A DNA stretch of 24,605 nucleotides from Phycisphaera sp. (GTDB taxonomy: Bacteria; Planctomycetota; Phycisphaerae; Phycisphaerales; Phycisphaeraceae): contig JARFRI010000148.1 of assembly GCA_029287335.1 (NCBI GenBank), positions 1 to 24,605 on the forward strand, read 5' to 3'. A model generated the notes under the pieces. The model did no database searches. It saw only the letters and a program-made list of their open reading frames with translations, and was not told the DNA's origin. The position numbers and the translations under genes are program-made. Below, piece by piece: positions 1 to 7,971 of this stretch (its first letter is position 1; the number at the start of each line of letters is the position of its first letter).

Positions 1-122
1 GCGTTGGTCGGTTCGCCGGTGATGGGCGAGGTCATGGAGTTGCGGATTGCGAAGTAGGAGCGGAACATCTGCGCGAAGCCGTCGATGAGATAGAACGTGT
101 TGGGCGGGGCGGAGGTGGGCAT
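1..122 (-). CDS. polA: DNA polymerase I, N-terminal fragment (partial, runs off the left edge)
   Basis: Only the first 40 codons lie in the window, starting at the ATG complementary to 120-122. The peptide contains YLIDGFAQMFRSYFAIRN (residues 11-28) and ends in TGEPTN. This matches the start of the 5'-3' exonuclease (FEN-like) domain of bacterial Pol I, whose first beta strand carries a metal-binding Asp in a LxDG motif (here D14) and whose next block reads YRAYxA...GxPTNA. Pol I fills gaps and removes RNA primers during replication and repair. No Shine-Dalgarno sequence precedes the start; the upstream bases are AAC-rich and are followed directly by the intergenic repeat element. It is on the same strand as purL, which ends 232 bases upstream. 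The recognition rests on a short peptide, but the motif is distinctive. Confidence 0.8.
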   Translation of the reverse strand, partial: MPTSAPPNTFYLIDGFAQMFRSYFAIRNSMTSPITGEPTN

Positions 123-123
123 G

Positions 124-350
124 TTTTTGTTGTCCACAGATTTCACAGATTGGCACAGATTTTAAGGCAGCGCTTCGCTTCACCACGGAGGCGCAGAGGG
201 CACAGAGGGCACAGAGCAAGGCAGGAGGCATTGAGTCTGGTCATCAAAAAATACTCTGTGTCCTTTGCGATCTCCGCGCCACTTCGGTGGAGCGAAGCGT
301 TTGCCTTTTGCCTTGAATCTGCGTCATCTGTGCAATCTGTGGAAGAAAAC
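124..350. repeat. Imperfect inverted-repeat element, copy 1 (purL-polA gap)
   Basis: The element fills almost the whole gap between purL and polA and has two nested pairs of arms. The outer arms are 133-150 and 326-343 (17 of 18 bases pair). The inner arms are 171-184 and 286-299 (13 of 14 pair). Between them lie purine-rich CACAGAG-type tandem words on the left and their complements (CTCTGTG) on the right. The 23 bases at 164-186 are identical to 14317-14339 in copy 2, and the right ends also match closely (330-350 against 14478-14498). No credible protein is encoded. It would be transcribed as part of the polA leader. Confidence 0.8.
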
Positions 351-354
351 CGAA

Positions 355-3300
355 TCACCAGTCAAGTGGTTTGAGCCAGGTGTTGCGGAGTGTGTCGAGG
401 TCGATGTCGAGCAACTGGCCTTCGTCGGGTTTGCGGACGGTCAGGTTTTGGTGGTCGGCGAAGGTGCCGACTTGGCCGAAGGGCACGCCGGCTTTGAGGA
501 GCTGTTCGACGGCCGTGCTTGTGTGGTCGGGGTGGACTTCGAGCAGGTATCGGCTGGGCGTCTCGGCGAAGCAGAGTTGGTCGGGCAGGCAGACGTCGTT
601 GGGGATGCCCGCGAGGTCGAGGTCCAGGCCGATGCGCCCGGCGAAGGCCATCTCGGCGGCGGCGACGAGCAGGCCACCATCGGAGCAATCGTGCGCGGAT
701 TGGATCAGACGCTGGTCGATGAGGGATGCGACGGCTTTTGCATTGCGCGGACCGGCAGAGAGGTCTGCCTTGGGGATGGTGTCGGCTTGGTTGATCAGCT
801 GGTTGAGGTGCGAGCCGCCCATGTCTGGGGTGGTGATGCCGACAATAAAGAGGGCGTTGCCCGCGGCCTTGGCGTCCATGGTGCGGGCCTTGGTCGCGTC
901 GTTGACCATGCCGAGCGCAGAGATCAACATCGTTTGCGGGATGGTGATGAGCTGGCCGTCCTCAGCGGTGAACTGGTTGGAGAGCGAGTCCTTGCCGGAG
1001 ACGAAGGGGGTCTGGTAGGCCATCGCACCGTCGTAGCAGGCTTCTGCCGCGCGGACGAGGGTGCCGAGCTGCCAGGGGTCGTCGCACTTGGCCCAACAGA
1101 AGTTGTCGAGGATCGCGATGTACTGCGGGTCGGCACCGACGCACACGGCGTTGCGCACGGCTTCGTCGATCGCGTGCAGAACCATCTGGTACGAGTCGCC
1201 GTCGGTCGCGCTGCCGGTGTGGTTGGCTTTCTCACTGACGTGCGGGGCCAGGCCGTTGGACAAGGCGATCGCGCGGTTGCTGTCGAGCTTGGGTCGGAGG
1301 ACGGCGGCGTCGGATGGGCCATCGTTTTGTGCGCCGACGAAGGGCTTGACGACGGACGAGCCTTGGACCTCGTGATCGTATTGCCGGACGATCCAGTGCT
1401 TGGAGGCGATGTTGGGGTGGGACAGTAGGGCGAGGAGTTTGTCTTGTAGCGTTGCGTCTTTGGCGAGTTTACCTTTGGCTGCTTCGACTTTATAGCGCGG
1501 GTTGGTCGGCGACCAGGTTGCTTCGCGCGTCGGCATGGGGATGCCGTCGTGCATGAAGGATGTGGTGAGGGTACCGACCGCTTGGCCGTGGTAAGTGAGC
1601 TTGAGGGTGGGTTGGCCGCCCTCTTCGTAGCCGAAGTAGCCCAGGTCGCAGAAGGGGACGTCTTGTGCCAGGCAGAGTTGGCGGATCGTCTCGACGTTTT
1701 CCGCGGGGACGGCCAGGGGCATGCGTTCTTGTGCTTCGCTAATCCAGATCTCGGTGTAGCTGAGGCCTTGATATTTGAGTGGCGCGGTTTCGAGGGTGAC
1801 GTAGGCGCCGACTTTTTCACCCATCTCGCCGACGGCGGAGGAGAAGCCGCCTGCGCCGCAGTCGCTGATGGCGCTAAAGAGGCAGCGTTCTTCGTTCGTT
1901 TCGGGATCGATGTAATCGCGGGCCTGGAGGATGACGTCGAGGGTCTTCTTCTCGGTGATGGCGTTGCCGATCTGTACCGCATGGTTGAATTCATCGGCGT
2001 GGGTGTCGGTGAGTTCATCGGAACTGAACGTAGCGCCGTGAATGCCATCCCGGCCGGTCGCGCCGCCAAGGATGATGATGCGGTCGCCGGGTTGGGGGTC
2101 GCCAAAGCATTTGTCGAGTGGGAGGATGCCGACGCAGCCTGCGAAGACGAGTGGGTTGCCTAGGTAGTCGTCGTGGAAGTAGACGCCGCCGTCGACGGTC
2201 GGGATGCCCATGCGGTTGCCATAGTCGCGGACGCCATCGACGACGCGGCGGAGGACGCGCTTGGGCGCGAGGACACCGGCGGGCAGGACGGTGGTGTCGG
2301 GGTGTGCGACGCAGAAGGTGTCGGTGTTGGCAATCGGCTTCGCGCTTAAGCCGGTGCCCATGATGTCGCGGATGCAGCCGCCGATGCCGGTGGCGGCACC
2401 GCCGTAGGGCTCGATGGCGGAGGGGTGGTTGTGGGTCTCGACCTTGATGGCGATGCCGTGGGTGTCGTCAAACTTGACGATGCCGGCATTGTCATCGAAG
2501 ACAGAGACAAGCCAGTCGCCGATGCGCGGTATCTCTTTGAGTTTGAAGGTCGCTGCGGCGACGGTGGATTTGAGTAGGTTACCGATGGTGACGCTGCCGT
2601 CGGCGTTGGTGGTGTGGTTGGGTTTGCCGTCGAAGAAGGATGGGACGGGTCCATCAATGGTGTAGTTGATCGTTGCTTTGAGGGTCTTATGCACGCAGTG
2701 CTCGGACCAGGTCTGGGCGAGGGTTTCGAGTTCAACGTCGGTGGGCTCTCGGCCGGCGTCTTGGTAGTAATTCTGGATGCACTTCATCTCGTCGAGCGAG
2801 AGGAAGAGGTGGCCTTCACGGGAGAGGAGTATGAGCGCTTCGTCGTCGAGGTCACGGATGTTGGTGTGGCTTAGTTGGAAGTCGTAGGCGTGGCCGTGAG
2901 GAAAGGCGTCGGGGTGGTGCGGCGAGAGGAAGACGTCTTGGATGACGGGGTTGCCCAGCGCGGTCTCGGCGAAGCGGGTGAGTGCGTCGTCGTCGGCCTG
3001 ACCAACAATGTCGTAGCGATCGCCGGTGGCGACGTAGACATTGGCCGGATCGATATTGGGGAACATCTCGCAGATGGCGTCGCGGGTGGACTCGGCAACA
3101 GGGTCCATGACGCCGGGCTTGTAGTGGACCTCGACGAGGTGGGCTTGGGCCGATGCGTCGGCGGTGCCGAGTTGGGCGGTCTGGATGATCGGGTCGGCGA
3201 GGAGCTCGCTGGCGATGGTCTGTGCCTGTTCATCCGACAGTGGGGCCTCGATGAGGAAGACCTTGGCGGCGGTGATGGACGAAGCGGCCGGGAGCTTTTC

Positions 3301-3423
3301 TTTGGCTTCGGCGACGGCGCGCTCGGCGATCGGGTCGGCTTGGCCGGGCTTGGCGGTGACTTCGAATCGCCAGACGTTGGCGGTGGTGTTTTGGCGGGTT
3401 GGATCGGTCGGCGCGGCGGTCAT
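355..3423 (-). CDS. purL: Phosphoribosylformylglycinamidine synthase with tandem N-terminal PurS-like domains
   Basis: This is the fourth step of purine synthesis: ATP-dependent amidation of FGAR to FGAM in the cytosol. The protein has 1022 residues. Two PurS-like units come first (about residues 16-86 and 95-166), each with a KPG..DP start and an L-A/G-(D/N)-P-(V/I)-I end. The synthase core follows, with TWSEHCVHK, VETHNHPSAIEPYGGAATG, DCGAGGFSSAVGEMGE, SGKDSLSNQF and HDCSDGGLL. The chain ends after the second AIRS-C domain, so it has no glutaminase domain and needs a separate PurQ, not seen here. The ATG at 3423 is preceded by GGAGGG with good spacing. The frame stays open upstream to 3522, but that extension has no family similarity. 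The gene follows a membrane protein gene by 58 bases. Confidence 0.95.
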   Translation of the reverse strand: MTAAPTDPTRQNTTANVWRFEVTAKPGQADPIAERAVAEAKEKLPAASSITAAKVFLIEAPLSDEQAQTIASELLADPIIQTAQLGTADASAQAHLVEVHYKPGVMDPVAESTRDAICEMFPNIDPANVYVATGDRYDIVGQADDDALTRFAETALGNPVIQDVFLSPHHPDAFPHGHAYDFQLSHTNIRDLDDEALILLSREGHLFLSLDEMKCIQNYYQDAGREPTDVELETLAQTWSEHCVHKTLKATINYTIDGPVPSFFDGKPNHTTNADGSVTIGNLLKSTVAAATFKLKEIPRIGDWLVSVFDDNAGIVKFDDTHGIAIKVETHNHPSAIEPYGGAATGIGGCIRDIMGTGLSAKPIANTDTFCVAHPDTTVLPAGVLAPKRVLRRVVDGVRDYGNRMGIPTVDGGVYFHDDYLGNPLVFAGCVGILPLDKCFGDPQPGDRIIILGGATGRDGIHGATFSSDELTDTHADEFNHAVQIGNAITEKKTLDVILQARDYIDPETNEERCLFSAISDCGAGGFSSAVGEMGEKVGAYVTLETAPLKYQGLSYTEIWISEAQERMPLAVPAENVETIRQLCLAQDVPFCDLGYFGYEEGGQPTLKLTYHGQAVGTLTTSFMHDGIPMPTREATWSPTNPRYKVEAAKGKLAKDATLQDKLLALLSHPNIASKHWIVRQYDHEVQGSSVVKPFVGAQNDGPSDAAVLRPKLDSNRAIALSNGLAPHVSEKANHTGSATDGDSYQMVLHAIDEAVRNAVCVGADPQYIAILDNFCWAKCDDPWQLGTLVRAAEACYDGAMAYQTPFVSGKDSLSNQFTAEDGQLITIPQTMLISALGMVNDATKARTMDAKAAGNALFIVGITTPDMGGSHLNQLINQADTIPKADLSAGPRNAKAVASLIDQRLIQSAHDCSDGGLLVAAAEMAFAGRIGLDLDLAGIPNDVCLPDQLCFAETPSRYLLEVHPDHTSTAVEQLLKAGVPFGQVGTFADHQNLTVRKPDEGQLLDIDLDTLRNTWLKPLDW

Positions 3424-3481
3424 CGGTGCCCTCCATGGCGGCTTTGGGAAGGCCCATGATAGCGGCTTGAACGTGCTAGAT

Positions 3482-4318
3482 TTATTCTGATACGACCGCA
3501 TCATCCAGCCGACCAACCGCACCGTCAGGGACGGAGAACCAGTTGGGGTCGCTGCCGCCGTTGGCTTGCGGCAGCAGAGTCAATCGTGTGGGGTGGAAGC
3601 CCGGGTCGACACCCAGCGGGAGGGCGGGGTCGGTCAGGCGGTAGACGCTGCGGTAGGTCGGCAGGTAGACGAAGCCGTTGGCATGGCTGATCGGCGCGGG
3701 GTAGACGAGCACTAGTGTCGCGTCGAGTTTGCCATCGGTCACACGGTCGTAGCCGATGGCAACAGGCGGCAGGCGGTAGTCGGCCACTGGATTCGCGTCG
3801 CTGTCGATGAACTTTTGTGCAATCGCTCCCTCGGCCCGATCAAACGTAACACGGATCCACGCATCGAATTGCTCCGTGTTGCCGTTGACTTGATACCAAC
3901 TCGCTAGCAGGTACGCGGGATAGAACCCATAAACGGGCTTCTCGGCGTAGGGCCTTAAACGCTTGGGGGTCTGCTGATTCTCAAAAAAATCATCGCGTTG
4001 AACTAGGTAGACCAGTTGCCGTAGGGCTTTCTCAACTTCCGGATCAATCGTCAGGTCCGTCTTTTTATATTCCTTGCCTGTCTCGGCGGCGACGAACGTG
4101 CTGTACTTCAGTGGCCTTGGCTTCACCGGCTGCATGAACCATTTTGCGCGCTGATCGTAATCGAGATTGACGCGAGCCGGGGTCGCTAGTGTGGCCTTGA
4201 AGGAGAAGTACGTGATCGTCGGCACAAGCAGGAACAGTGATAGCGTCAACACGACGAGCCAGCGCCCCGACAGCGTGGCGTGGTTGTGTTCAGCGGGTTG
4301 TGGGTTGGGGTCGCTCAC
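3482..4318 (-). CDS. Hypothetical membrane-anchored protein
   Basis: The product has 278 residues. A hydrophilic N-terminus is followed by one strong membrane segment (about residues 19-40, WLVVLTLSLFLLVPTITYF) and a soluble part of about 235 residues, probably outside the cytoplasm. I recognise no family and no catalytic motif. The soluble part is rich in aromatic residues and has a YGFYPAYLLASWYQVNG stretch near the middle. The start is GTG at 4318; there is no good Shine-Dalgarno sequence, and the frame lacks a better ATG. It begins 27 bases after proA ends and lies 58 bases before purL, so the three are probably co-transcribed. Nothing in the sequence ties it to proline or purine synthesis. 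Confidence 0.75.
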   Translation of the reverse strand: MSDPNPQPAEHNHATLSGRWLVVLTLSLFLLVPTITYFSFKATLATPARVNLDYDQRAKWFMQPVKPRPLKYSTFVAAETGKEYKKTDLTIDPEVEKALRQLVYLVQRDDFFENQQTPKRLRPYAEKPVYGFYPAYLLASWYQVNGNTEQFDAWIRVTFDRAEGAIAQKFIDSDANPVADYRLPPVAIGYDRVTDGKLDATLVLVYPAPISHANGFVYLPTYRSVYRLTDPALPLGVDPGFHPTRLTLLPQANGGSDPNWFSVPDGAVGRLDDAVVSE

Positions 4319-4345
4319 AACATCAGTGTAGGCGAGTGCGGGGTG

Positions 4346-5632
4346 TCACTGCCGGGTCTGGCCGTTGCCGTACGCGACCCACTTGGTCGTGGTGAGGTCG
4401 TCGGCACCCATCGGGCCGCGGGCATGGAGTTTATCGGTGCTGATGCCGATCTCGGCACCCAGGCCGTACTGTCCGCCATCGGAGAAGCGGGTCGAGCAGT
4501 TGACGAAGGCATTGGCGGTGTCGATGGTTTTGACGAATTGGTCGGCGGCGGCGAGGTCGCGGGTAATGATCGCGTCGGTGTGTTTTGAGCCGTAGTGGTT
4601 GATGTGCTGGGCGGCTTGCTCCAGTGAATCAACGACTCGGACCGCGATGATCTTGTCGAGGTACTCGGCGGCCCAGTCTTCATCGGTCGCGGTCTTAGCC
4701 TGTGCGAATTCGGCTTGCGTGCGTGAGTCGCCGCGGATTTCGACGCCTAGCTTGGCCAGCGCTTCGCAGACTTTTTGAAGCACGCCATTGGCTGCCGCGT
4801 CGGCGTGGAACAGCAGTGTCTCCGCCGCATTGCACACGCCGGTGCGGTGTGTCTTCGCGTTGACACAGATATCGACCGCCATCTGCTCGTCGCAGTTGCT
4901 GTCGATGTAGACATGGCAGTTGCCGGTGTAGTGCTTGATCACGGGGATGTGGGCCTGCTCGACCACGGCCCGGATGAGCGACTCACCGCCGCGCGGGATG
5001 CACAGGTCGATCTTGCCTTCCATTTTCAGCAGCATGCCCACCGCAGCACGGTCGGTGGTCTCCACAAGCTGCACGGCAGCGGGGTCGATCCCCGCCGCCG
5101 CGATACCTTGCTGAACGCACTTGGCGATGGCTTGATTGGAGTGCATCGCTTCTTTGCCGCCGCGAAGGACGGTGGCGTTGCCGGACTTGAGGCACAGCGC
5201 CGCGGCGTCGGACGTGACGTTGGGGCGTGACTCGAAGATGATCAGCACGACCCCGATGGGCACGCGCAGCTTCTGCAATTTGATCCCGTTGTCCAGCACG
5301 CGTCCCTCGATCACCTTGCCCACGGGGTCGCCCTGGTCGGCGATCTGGTCCACGGAGTCGGCCATGGATGCGATGCGTGCATCAGTTAGTTCGAGGCGGT
5401 CGAGCATGGCGGGGGATAGGCCCGCGGCTTTACCCGCTTCAAGGTCTTTGGCGTTGGCTGTTTGTAAAGCATCCTTGCTATTGCGGATGGCCTTGGCCAT
5501 GGCACGTAAGGCATTGTTGCGCTGTTGGCCTGAGGCCATGGCTAATGAACGTGATGCCGCCAAAGCGCGGTCGGCAAGCGTGTCGCAGTAAGCGGTCAGA
5601 TCAGTGGCGGGCTGGGCAGTCGTCGTAGGCAT
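4346..5632 (-). CDS. proA: Glutamate-5-semialdehyde dehydrogenase (gamma-glutamyl phosphate reductase)
   Basis: ProA reduces gamma-glutamyl phosphate to glutamate-5-semialdehyde with NADPH, the second step of proline synthesis, in the cytosol. The 428-residue length is normal for the family. Visible motifs are IIFESRPN (131-138), KSGNATVLRGGKEA (149-162), CIPRGGESLI (211-220) and the catalytic-cysteine block TGVCNAAETLL, with Cys267 as nucleophile. The ATG at 5632 gives the usual N-terminal length; no Shine-Dalgarno sequence is seen. The usual partner proB (glutamate 5-kinase) is not adjacent. A pair of hairpins (5670-5735) separates it from the upstream ybbR-like gene, so it may have its own promoter. 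Confidence 0.96.
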   Translation of the reverse strand: MPTTTAQPATDLTAYCDTLADRALAASRSLAMASGQQRNNALRAMAKAIRNSKDALQTANAKDLEAGKAAGLSPAMLDRLELTDARIASMADSVDQIADQGDPVGKVIEGRVLDNGIKLQKLRVPIGVVLIIFESRPNVTSDAAALCLKSGNATVLRGGKEAMHSNQAIAKCVQQGIAAAGIDPAAVQLVETTDRAAVGMLLKMEGKIDLCIPRGGESLIRAVVEQAHIPVIKHYTGNCHVYIDSNCDEQMAVDICVNAKTHRTGVCNAAETLLFHADAAANGVLQKVCEALAKLGVEIRGDSRTQAEFAQAKTATDEDWAAEYLDKIIAVRVVDSLEQAAQHINHYGSKHTDAIITRDLAAADQFVKTIDTANAFVNCSTRFSDGGQYGLGAEIGISTDKLHARGPMGADDLTTTKWVAYGNGQTRQ

Positions 5633-5669
5633 CTCACTTAGTTTACACCGTGACTTTGTGCTTGGCTTT

Positions 5670-5735
5670 GTTAGCCGGCGGGCTTGTCCCGCCGAGGCAG
5701 AGGACGCGATCGGCCCGACAAGCGGGCCGGCTAAC
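5670..5735. repeat. Pair of inverted hairpins (REP/BIME-like) between ybbR-like gene and proA
   Basis: Two perfect 7-bp stems, 5676-5682/5688-5694 (loop CTTGT) and 5711-5717/5723-5729 (loop ACAAG), are mirror images of each other. GTTAGC at 5670-5675 and GCTAAC at 5730-5735 flank the pair, so the whole 66 bases also fold as one long arm pair (5670-5688 with 5717-5735, 17 of 19 pairing). No T-run follows on either strand, so a dispersed palindromic repeat or an RNA-stabilising structure fits better than a classic intrinsic terminator. Confidence 0.7.
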
Positions 5736-5779
5736 CATTGATCATTGACAGCTTTGTTTCGATCGGTCGAAGCGCCCGA

Positions 5780-6814
5780 TCAATTCGCCGGCGTCTGGCG
5801 CGGGATGACCTTGATCGCGACACGCACGATTTCCGAGGTGAGCACCACGCCACGCGGGGCGATGATGTCTACGGCCTTACTGATCACGCCGCCGTTAGCG
5901 ACCGCGGCGTCGGCCTCTTCGTTGCTGAACCGGACCGACGCCCAGACGTCCTTGCTGGCGGGGTCTTCCTTGATCAAGGCGATTTGATCACGTGGGCCCT
6001 CCAGTTCGAACGTTGTAATGAATCGGTCGGATTCTTCGAGTTCGATGATGTATCGCTCGTTGATGGAGGGGGGGTAGCTCAGCAGGATCGGGCGGCGATC
6101 GATCTGGACGGTGTCGCGATCGTCTGCGACGGTGACGAGTAAATCAACAGAAGAGATGGACCGGGGTAGTCTCGCAATGGCGTCAGGCAAGATCAGCGGC
6201 ACGCCGGTGAGTTGCTGTGAGATGCCCTTGTCTAGTGATGCGACATCGTCTTCGCCGATCCGTGCGATCGCGTAGGCCTCGCCTAGCGCCTGTGCCTGAC
6301 TCGCGAGCATGGTGATACGGACGCGTGGTGACTGTTCGGTCTCGGTGAAGGTGGCGGCGGCGAGTTTGATCGGGCCGGTCTCCTGCTGGATCTTGATGGG
6401 CAACTGCACTTCCACATATTTTTCATAGGTCACTGAGATGCGCTCGGGCGTCACGCCCTTGACGTTGATCCCAAGCTCGGCAAGTCGCTCAGACTGTTCG
6501 ATCTGATTACGGATATCGATGTCTCTGGTTTGTAAATCCAGTGACTGATCGACCGGCAGCGTGATCATAAACACCTCGTCACGGGCCTCGTCGAACTGCT
6601 GGTATTGACCGTTGGAGCCATCGAAATCAACGAGCACCGTGATCGGCTCGCTGGGCGTGATCAGACCTTCGGCCCCCGCGGGCAGGACAAACTGCACACG
6701 CACCGACTGCTCGGTGTAGGTCTCGATGTTCGCGTCCTCGGCATAGAGCCAGACCAGCATCGCGACAACCGTCACGGTCAACAGCGTTGCGGCTTGGCTC
6801 AATAGGTTCTTCAT
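5780..6814 (-). CDS. cdaR: YbbR-domain protein, CdaR-like regulator of the diadenylate cyclase
   Basis: The 344-residue product has a single N-terminal membrane segment (about residues 5-24, LSQAATLLTVTVVAMLVWLY) followed by an extracytoplasmic beta-rich region. That architecture is typical of YbbR/CdaR proteins. A repeat-like organisation can be seen around VRVQFVLPAG, VQLPIKIQQETG and VRITMLASQAQ, the last resembling the YbbR pattern of a strand followed by a V/I-x-G-P turn. In Firmicutes CdaR binds CdaA and tunes c-di-AMP output. The gene starts 24 bases after the cyclase gene ends, on the same strand, which is the classic cdaA-cdaR order and the strongest support for the call. The ATG at 6814 places the membrane segment at the very N-terminus. 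Sequence conservation within the repeats is low, so the symbol rests on context. Confidence 0.83.
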   Translation of the reverse strand: MKNLLSQAATLLTVTVVAMLVWLYAEDANIETYTEQSVRVQFVLPAGAEGLITPSEPITVLVDFDGSNGQYQQFDEARDEVFMITLPVDQSLDLQTRDIDIRNQIEQSERLAELGINVKGVTPERISVTYEKYVEVQLPIKIQQETGPIKLAAATFTETEQSPRVRITMLASQAQALGEAYAIARIGEDDVASLDKGISQQLTGVPLILPDAIARLPRSISSVDLLVTVADDRDTVQIDRRPILLSYPPSINERYIIELEESDRFITTFELEGPRDQIALIKEDPASKDVWASVRFSNEEADAAVANGGVISKAVDIIAPRGVVLTSEIVRVAIKVIPRQTPAN

Positions 6815-6838
6815 CGGGGCTTTGTGTTCCTGGTCGTA

Positions 6839-7723
6839 TTACGCTGCGGGCTTGTCACTGGTTTCAGGTTCGGTCGGGGCGAGTTCGGTGTCGAGGTCCT
6901 GGACGGGTCTGTCGTCAAGTTCGACCTTGTTCATCCCTTCGCTTAGCGCGCTGCGCAGGTCCGACACACTCAGGCCGGATCGGAGTTGGCCTCGCTCGGC
7001 GATACTGATCTTGCCGGTCTCTTCGCTAACGACGATGATGAGCGCGTCCGCTTCGTTACTCAGGCCGACGGCGGCGCGGTGCCGGCTGCCCAGTTCCTGG
7101 GCCATGTCGTTGCCCTCGGCCAGCGGGAACTGCACACCCGCCGCGATAATCCGGTCGCCACGGATGATGACACCCATATCGTGCAGCGCCGAGCCGGGCC
7201 AAAACAGCGTATTCAGCAGTTGTCGGCTGACTTCGGCATCTAGGCGTGTTCCCGCTTCGACGATACCCTTCAGGCCGACTTGTCTTTGGATTGCGACAAG
7301 CCCGCCGATCTTGTTGCGTGAGAGGTAATCCACCGACGCGACCAATTCTTCGACCACCCGCTCACGGCGCAGGCCCGTTCGGCCGAACCAGCCGCCCTCG
7401 CCGATGCGCACCAGGGCGCGGCGGAGCTCGGGTTGGAAGACGATGACCAGCACGAACGAGATGAACGCGAGCACGTTGGTGTACAGGAAATTGAGCCGTT
7501 CGAGCGTCTCGCTGCCGCCGGGGAAGAGACGCAGTGTGAGCGTGCCGATGATCATGATCAGTGCGACGCCCCAGACGACTCGCGCGCCGCGCGTTCCTTT
7601 CAGAAAACGGACGATGAGGTAGACGACGACCCAGATGACAGCCAGCTCAAACAGCACCGCGAAGGGCTCGCTGCCGAAGTAGCCTTGAATACGTTGCCAG
7701 ACTGCGTTAATCCCGTTCTGCAA
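6839..7723 (-). CDS. cdaA: Membrane diadenylate cyclase (CdaA/DacA type) with altered DGA motif
   Basis: This enzyme makes cyclic di-AMP from two ATP. The product has 294 residues: three membrane segments (about 23-40, 47-66, 78-98), then the DisA_N catalytic domain. Conserved blocks are VIVFQPELRRALVRIGEG (93-110), GLVAIQRQVGL (141-151), LDAEVSRQLLNTLFWPG (161-177), RHR at 214-216 and VVSEETG (231-237). The motif usually written DGA reads D182-M183-G184 here (LHDMGVII); the Asp is kept. After the domain there is a short acidic, Pro-containing tail of about 30 residues. The start is a TTG at 7723 without a visible Shine-Dalgarno sequence; no in-frame ATG lies near, so the exact start is uncertain. 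It is first in a unit with the YbbR-domain gene. Confidence 0.9.
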   Translation of the reverse strand: MQNGINAVWQRIQGYFGSEPFAVLFELAVIWVVVYLIVRFLKGTRGARVVWGVALIMIIGTLTLRLFPGGSETLERLNFLYTNVLAFISFVLVIVFQPELRRALVRIGEGGWFGRTGLRRERVVEELVASVDYLSRNKIGGLVAIQRQVGLKGIVEAGTRLDAEVSRQLLNTLFWPGSALHDMGVIIRGDRIIAAGVQFPLAEGNDMAQELGSRHRAAVGLSNEADALIIVVSEETGKISIAERGQLRSGLSVSDLRSALSEGMNKVELDDRPVQDLDTELAPTEPETSDKPAA

Positions 7724-7971
7724 TGCGGACTCGTGGTGCGGGGGGTGGGTGCCTAATCTAAGATTTTATCGTCGGATCGGTGCGTATCACGTTCACTAAC
7801 CCTGGGATTACGAATTTTGTATAACCGGCCCGATAAGATCGCTCAAGCAACGCGATCGCGGCACCTACGACCGAGCGTCGCGAGAACGGGCTATACGCCT
7901 GAGCCGAAACGGACCTTGTGGTTGCTGCCTGAATGCCATGCGTCTGCTCGTTTCTCGCTCATCGTTCAGCC

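Noticed and set aside
124..350. CRISPR array suggested by repeated CACAGAG words
   Set aside because: Repeat units are short, irregular and not separated by spacers of constant length; the element is an inverted repeat.
265..3459. Long plus-strand open frames (265-1428, 1549-2163, 2875-3459) opposite purL
   Set aside because: They are mirror frames of a well-supported purL gene in GC-rich DNA, have Val/Gly/Asp-rich composition and no recognisable motif.
7757..7971. Possible riboswitch or small RNA between the diadenylate cyclase gene and the regulator gene
   Set aside because: I could not find a conserved aptamer core, a strong terminator or a convincing promoter pair in this stretch.
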